NCBI RefSeq assembly: GCF_016862175.1
Contig: NZ_BOML01000069.1
Coordinates: 1-36,049, forward strand
DNA: 36,049 nucleotides
From: Paractinoplanes durhamensis
GTDB taxonomy: Bacteria > Actinomycetota > Actinomycetes > Mycobacteriales > Micromonosporaceae
Direction: 5' to 3'
The position numbers were made by a program, and so were the translations under genes. Below the pieces are notes generated by a model. It saw only the letters and a list, made by a program, of their open reading frames with translations. It ran no database searches and was not told the DNA's origin. Of this stretch, positions 32,942-36,049 are shown piece by piece. Numbering within the stretch: position 1 is the stretch's first letter; each line of letters begins with the position of its first letter.

Positions 32942-33759
32942 AGACCCGACCGTGCGGTGTTGACCGCGACGTGAGTGGCTCCCGCCGCCTGCCACTCCTT
33001 GGCGGAGGCGGCGACCGCGTCCGGCGAGCCGTCCCAGAGGATGCCGCCCTCCAGGCCGAGCGTCGCCGGGTCACGGCCGGCGTCGACGGCGGCCCGGTCG
33101 ACGATCTGCTTGGCCGCGTCGAGCTCCGGCCCCGGCTGGACCTGCGGGAACCAGCCGTCGCCGAGCCGCCCCGCGCGCCGGTAGGCCGGCGGCGACTGCG
33201 CCCCGAACCAGAGTGGGATCGGCCGCTGCACCGGGAGCGGCACGATGCCGGCCCCGGTGACCGACTCGAACTCGCCCCGGTGGGTGATCGACCGCTCGGT
33301 CCAGTAACGCCGGAGCAGCCCGATCTGCTCGTCGTAGCGCCGGCCGCGGTTGGCGAAGTCCAGCCCGAGCGCCTCGAACTCGACCTCGTTCCACCCCACC
33401 CCGATGCCGAGCCGGAACCGGCCACCGGTCAGCAGGTCGACCTCGGCCGCCTGCTTGGCGACCAGCGCGGTCTGCCGCTGCGCCAGGATGATCACGCTGC
33501 TGACCAGTTCGAGCGAGGTGACCCCGGCCAGGAAGCCGAACAGCACGAACGGCTCCCGGATCCGGGTGTCCACGTCGTAGGGCCGGGACCAGCCCGGATG
33601 CGCGGCCGGATCGGCCCCGACCACGTGATCGGCCACCCGGACGTGGTGATAGCCGAGATCGTCGGCGGCCTGGCCGAACGCGCGCACCGCCCCCACGTCG
33701 TCGGCCAGCGCGTTCTGCGGAAAGACCACTCCGATCCGAAACTGCTGCTGCTCGGTCAT
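32869..33759 (-). CDS. LLM-class F420-dependent oxidoreductase
   Basis: The 296-residue protein is a luciferase-like oxidoreductase of the actinobacterial subgroup that uses coenzyme F420. Blocks are FGQAADDLGYHHVRVADHVVG, TSLELVSSVIILAQRQTALVAKQAAEVDLLTGGRFRLGIGVGWNEVEFEALG, PIPLWFGAQSPPAYRRAGRLGDGWFP and a C-terminal ATHVAVNT. No F420 biosynthesis gene is nearby. It is the first gene of the minus-strand cluster and is divergent from the redoxin gene, with one CCTA-N9-TAGG dyad directly before its start. The cofactor is inferred from the subfamily. Confidence 0.87.
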   Translation of the reverse strand: MTEQQQFRIGVVFPQNALADDVGAVRAFGQAADDLGYHHVRVADHVVGADPAAHPGWSRPYDVDTRIREPFVLFGFLAGVTSLELVSSVIILAQRQTALVAKQAAEVDLLTGGRFRLGIGVGWNEVEFEALGLDFANRGRRYDEQIGLLRRYWTERSITHRGEFESVTGAGIVPLPVQRPIPLWFGAQSPPAYRRAGRLGDGWFPQVQPGPELDAAKQIVDRAAVDAGRDPATLGLEGGILWDGSPDAVAASAKEWQAAGATHVAVNTARSGLSAVDEHIDALTRSADALALKRPA

Positions 33760-33773
33760 GCCCCGAGCCTATC

Positions 33774-33844
33774 CCTACTTCACCCATAGGAGATAGGCGT
33801 CGAGTCGTTCACAATCTATCTATATATCCTACTCATTCAATAGG
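33774..33844. promoter_or_regulatory. Two CCTA-N9-TAGG operator dyads in a divergent promoter region
   Basis: CCTACTTCACCCATAGG (33774-33790) and CCTACTCATTCAATAGG (33828-33844) are 17-bp dyads sharing the first six and last four bases. They lie 14 and 13 bases from the divergent starts at 33759 and 33858, 54 bp apart centre to centre. The spacer is unusually AT-rich and probably holds both promoters. No regulator gene is adjacent. Confidence 0.65.
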
Positions 33845-33857
33845 GTATGGTGAATAC

Positions 33858-34433
33858 ATGACGACCGTGCATGACCTGCGACGCGTCGATGACGAGGCGT
33901 TCCGGCACCTCCTCGACCGCAACGCGATCTGGAGCCGGATGGTGGCCGTGGGCGACCGGCTGCCGTCCCTGCAGCTGGTGGAGGCCGACCTGGGCCCGAT
34001 CCGCCTGGACCGATTGCGCCTGACCGGCCCGATCGTGCTGACGTTCGTCCGCTACGCGAGTTCCCCGGCCTGCGAGGCGGCCCTGGCCCACTACCGAGAC
34101 ACGCTGGCGCCCGGCCTGGAGGACCTCGGTGCCCACCTCGTGGCGGTCAGCCCGCAGGTGCCGTCCCGGCTGGCCGCGGTCAAACGCCGCCACGACCTGG
34201 GCTTCTTCGTGGCCGCCGACCCGCGGCACCAGCTGATCGACGCGTTCAACATCGGCTTCGGCTGCCCCGGCGCCGACACCGTGCTGGGCGCCCGGCACAG
34301 CACCCTGCCGTTCGCCGCCGTGGTCGTGGCCGACCGGGCCGGCACGATCCGCTTCACCGACATCCGCCCCGACTGGTCCACCCCTCTGCCCGCCGACCGC
34401 ATCATCGCCGCGGTCGCGAGCTTCGCCGGCTGA
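33858..34433 (+). CDS. Peroxiredoxin-like (AhpC/TSA-fold) protein with displaced cysteine
   Basis: The 191-residue protein has the thioredoxin-fold layout of the peroxiredoxin-like family: VGDRLPSLQLVEADLGPIRLDRL, IVLTFVRYASSPACEAALAHYRDTLAP, LVAVSPQVPSRLAAVKRRHDLGFFVAADP. Relatives, as I recall them, have a Cys-Pro in the first active-site turn; here that turn reads SSPAC, so the usual peroxidatic Cys is Ser and a Cys occurs three residues later. A second Cys is in GFGCPG. Function as a peroxidase is therefore doubtful. It is co-regulated, to judge by the operators, with the divergent F420-type oxidoreductase and is followed by a GNAT gene six bases after its stop. Confidence 0.78.
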   Translation: MTTVHDLRRVDDEAFRHLLDRNAIWSRMVAVGDRLPSLQLVEADLGPIRLDRLRLTGPIVLTFVRYASSPACEAALAHYRDTLAPGLEDLGAHLVAVSPQVPSRLAAVKRRHDLGFFVAADPRHQLIDAFNIGFGCPGADTVLGARHSTLPFAAVVVADRAGTIRFTDIRPDWSTPLPADRIIAAVASFAG

Positions 34434-34439
34434 CCCGCG

Positions 34440-34976
34440 GTGCGAGTGCGGACCGCCACCCTCGCGGACGCCGAGGCGGTGGCCCGGGTGAACATCGAAT
34501 CCTGGCGGAAGGCCTACCGAGGCAAGATGCCGCAGACGCACCTCGACGCGCTCGACCCCGCCGAGCGCACCAGCACCTGGCAGGAGTGGCTGACGCTGAA
34601 CGCCGGCGGCATCTTCGTGCTGGACGACCCCGCGGAGGGCGTGGTCGGCTACGTGAGCGTCGGTGCCTCGCGCGACCCCGCCGCCGACCCGGCGACGACC
34701 GGCCAGGTCTGGGCCATCTACGTGGCGCCCGGCCACTGGGGCCGGGGCGGCGGCCGCCTGCTGATGGCCACCGCGGTAGATCGGCTCGCAGCCCTCGGTT
34801 TCCGCGAGGCCACGCTGTGGGTGCTGGACACCAACGAGCGGGCCCGCCACTTCTACGAGGCAGCGGGCTGGCGCCCGGACGGCACCACGAAGCCCGGCAA
34901 CGCCCGAGGTTTCCCGTTGCCCGAGCTGAGATACCGAACAGATCTCCCACTCCACCACTGCCCCCCACCCGCGTGA
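34440..34976 (+). CDS. GNAT-family N-acetyltransferase
   Basis: The 178-residue protein has the GNAT fold that transfers acetyl from acetyl-CoA to an amine. Motif A is recognisable as VWAIYVAPGHWGRGGGRLLMATAVDRL (RGxGG-type pyrophosphate loop). It is preceded by the N-terminal RTATLADAEAVARVNIESWRKAYRG and followed by motif B-like ATLWVLDTNERARHFYEAAGW. The GTG start lies six bases after the redoxin stop without an obvious ribosome site, so it is probably translated by coupling. The acceptor is unknown. Confidence 0.88.
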   Translation: MRVRTATLADAEAVARVNIESWRKAYRGKMPQTHLDALDPAERTSTWQEWLTLNAGGIFVLDDPAEGVVGYVSVGASRDPAADPATTGQVWAIYVAPGHWGRGGGRLLMATAVDRLAALGFREATLWVLDTNERARHFYEAAGWRPDGTTKPGNARGFPLPELRYRTDLPLHHCPPPA

Positions 34977-35681
34977 CTCCCATCCGCACCAGCGTCGGCT
35001 CGTGCCCACCCGCCGTCCGACGAGGGAAGGTTCGTGAACTTCGCCCCGCCCCGCCCCGCCCGCCTGCGCGCCGCCCCGCCCCGCGAATCTTGGAAATTTA
35101 GTGCTCAATTCGAGCGCGAACTCGACAAAGTTGAACCGCGCCGCTTGTCAGCTCGAGAACTATGCGGCATTTCGTGTTCTCGGGAGTGGGAGTGTCCAAG
35201 CTTGGGGAAGCACTGTCCACAAAGCGGGACTGTGCTCGTGATGTGAGACGGTGGCCCGGAATTCGTAACTTATTCACATGGTTCCGCTGAACCTCTCGCA
35301 GGTCCGGCGGTCACTCAATGACGGGCCGTGGCCGGGGCCGGGGACCGAGGGTCACGGGCCAAGGGCCGGGACTACCGATTTCACGGAAGTTGGGGTCTCG
35401 CCGCCGGGGTCAGGGGCTGAGGTCCTGGAAGTTGGGGTCGCCGGGGTCAGGGGCTGAGGTCCTGGAAGTTGGGGTCGCCGGGGTCAGGGGCTGAGGTCCT
35501 GGAAGTTGGGGTCTCGTCGCACATCTGAGGCCCCGACATCAAGAAATCGAAGCCCTGAACTCGCTGCGTAGACTCCGCTTTCCAGGAAATCGGGCCAACC
35601 GACGCCTCGCGCCGCCGCATGGAGCGAAGCAGCCGCGCATTCGGCGTGGTCGTGAGCTTGCGAACGGCGTTACCGTGCGGG
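34977..35681. other. 705-bp noncoding region between convergent genes
   Basis: No convincing gene is present here. The stretch 35090-35280 is less GC-rich than its surroundings and holds an imperfect inverted repeat (cgagaac / gttctcg, around 35153-35183). A GC-rich part at 35320-35380 and the 37-bp tandem repeats at 35385-35515 follow. The 70-codon frame at 35034 has codons unlike the neighbouring genes and is not accepted. A regulatory or small-RNA function cannot be excluded. Confidence 0.6.
35385..35515. repeat. 37-bp tandem repeat, about 3.5 copies
   Basis: The unit starting ggaagttggggtcgccgggg begins at 35385, 35427, 35464 and 35501. The last two full periods are 37 bp; the first is 42 bp because of a five-base insertion. 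There are no spacers, so it is not a CRISPR array. It is noncoding and G-rich on the plus strand. Confidence 0.85.
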
Positions 35682-36049
35682 TCAGGGCGGGGGTGTGCCG
35701 CTGCGCTGGACTATCACTATCGCGAGCATGAGCAGGGCGGCGCAGCCGGTCAGGGCGAGTAGCGGCCCGACGTGGCCGGCGACGGCCGCGACGGTGAGGC
35801 CGCAGGCGATCTTTCCAGCGTATTCGGCCTGGGCCAGCAGTGAGTGCACGGTTGCCCGGGTGTCGTCGACGGTGTGACTGTTGACCCAGACGGTGCCGAA
35901 GCTGCGGGTCAGGGGCAGTGCGCCGGCGGCCAGCAGGACGGCGACGCTCCCGGCGGCCGGGGTCCGGGTGAGAGCCAGGCCGGTGATGCCGGCCGCGGCC
36001 ACTGAGCATGCGGCCGCGTAGCCGCGGCGGGCAGTGTCGCAGAAGCGGC
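35682..36049 (-). CDS. MFS transporter, C-terminal part (runs off the window)
   Basis: The frame is open to the right edge of the window and encodes the last ~121 residues of a membrane protein. It shows about three hydrophobic helices (SVAVLLAAGALPL, KIACGLTVAAVAGHVGPLLALTG, ALLMLAIVIVQ) separated by TVWVNSHTVDDTRATVHSLLAQAEYAG. The pattern, including RATVHSL before a helix, is like the second half of major facilitator efflux proteins. The N-terminal part and the start lie outside the window; the substrate is unknown. Confidence 0.65.
   Translation of the reverse strand, partial: RFCDTARRGYAAACSVAAAGITGLALTRTPAAGSVAVLLAAGALPLTRSFGTVWVNSHTVDDTRATVHSLLAQAEYAGKIACGLTVAAVAGHVGPLLALTGCAALLMLAIVIVQRSGTPPP

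Noticed and set aside
35034..35246. 70-codon plus-strand frame with a GGAAGG-like site before a GTG
   Set aside because: Its third codon positions are not G/C-rich, unlike all real genes here, and no domain is seen.
35385..35515. Possible CRISPR array
   Set aside because: The units are contiguous without unique spacers and no cas gene is present.

Overview
The window is 36 kb of very GC-rich DNA from an actinobacterium. Codons end almost always in G or C, GTG and TTG starts are common, and the gene families present (a Pls/PosA-type synthetase, a CU044_5270-like protein next to an ECF sigma factor, an F420-type luciferase-like oxidoreductase, large secreted glycoside hydrolases) fit a filamentous actinomycete. 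Micromonosporaceae, such as Actinoplanes, is my guess; nothing in the sequence proves the genus. It looks chromosomal: I found no transposase, phage gene, tRNA, rRNA or CRISPR array.

Layout. 1-142: edge of a gene with an Ala-Val-Leu tail, and TTGA-rich spacer. 143-8685: a glutamine/proline-repeat membrane protein, a large secreted subtilisin (S8) protease and a divergent multidomain GH87 alpha-1,3-glucanase. 8749-9589: an HslV/proteasome-fold Ntn hydrolase and a small unknown. 9661-11716: secreted cyclophilin and a CPA1-type Na+/H+ antiporter. 11801-16953: a 1276-residue Pls/PosA-family adenylation-PCP-membrane synthetase, coupled by an ATGA overlap to an M1 aminopeptidase. 17028-18580: ECF sigma factor and a membrane-anchored partner.

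18577-24094 (minus strand): LacI regulator, FAD oxidoreductase, sugar-binding lipoprotein and two permeases in one operon, with no ATPase gene. 24291-27521: secreted GH92 alpha-mannosidase with its own operator-like palindrome. 27601-29191: divergent TetR regulator and SDR-type oxidoreductase. 29184-33759 (minus strand): four luciferase-like flavin/F420 oxidoreductase genes plus a chimeric remnant. 33858-34976: peroxiredoxin-like protein and GNAT acetyltransferase. 34977-35681: noncoding, with 37-bp tandem repeats. 35682-36049: C-terminal end of an MFS transporter.

Themes. The GH87, GH92 and S8 enzymes would together attack alpha-1,3-glucan, mannoprotein and protein, as in fungal cell walls (inference). 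The Pls/PosA-M1 pair resembles a poly(amino acid) synthetase with a hydrolase and is the best candidate for an uncharacterised product system. The luciferase-like cluster suggests oxidative scavenging of sulfur- or nitrogen-containing organics. Several intergenic regions carry clear dyad operators: three GCTAAT-type copies before the LacI gene, two CCTA-N9-TAGG copies before the luciferase-like/redoxin pair, two ACGRTCGT copies between TetR and SDR, and TGACAACGTTGTCA before GH92.
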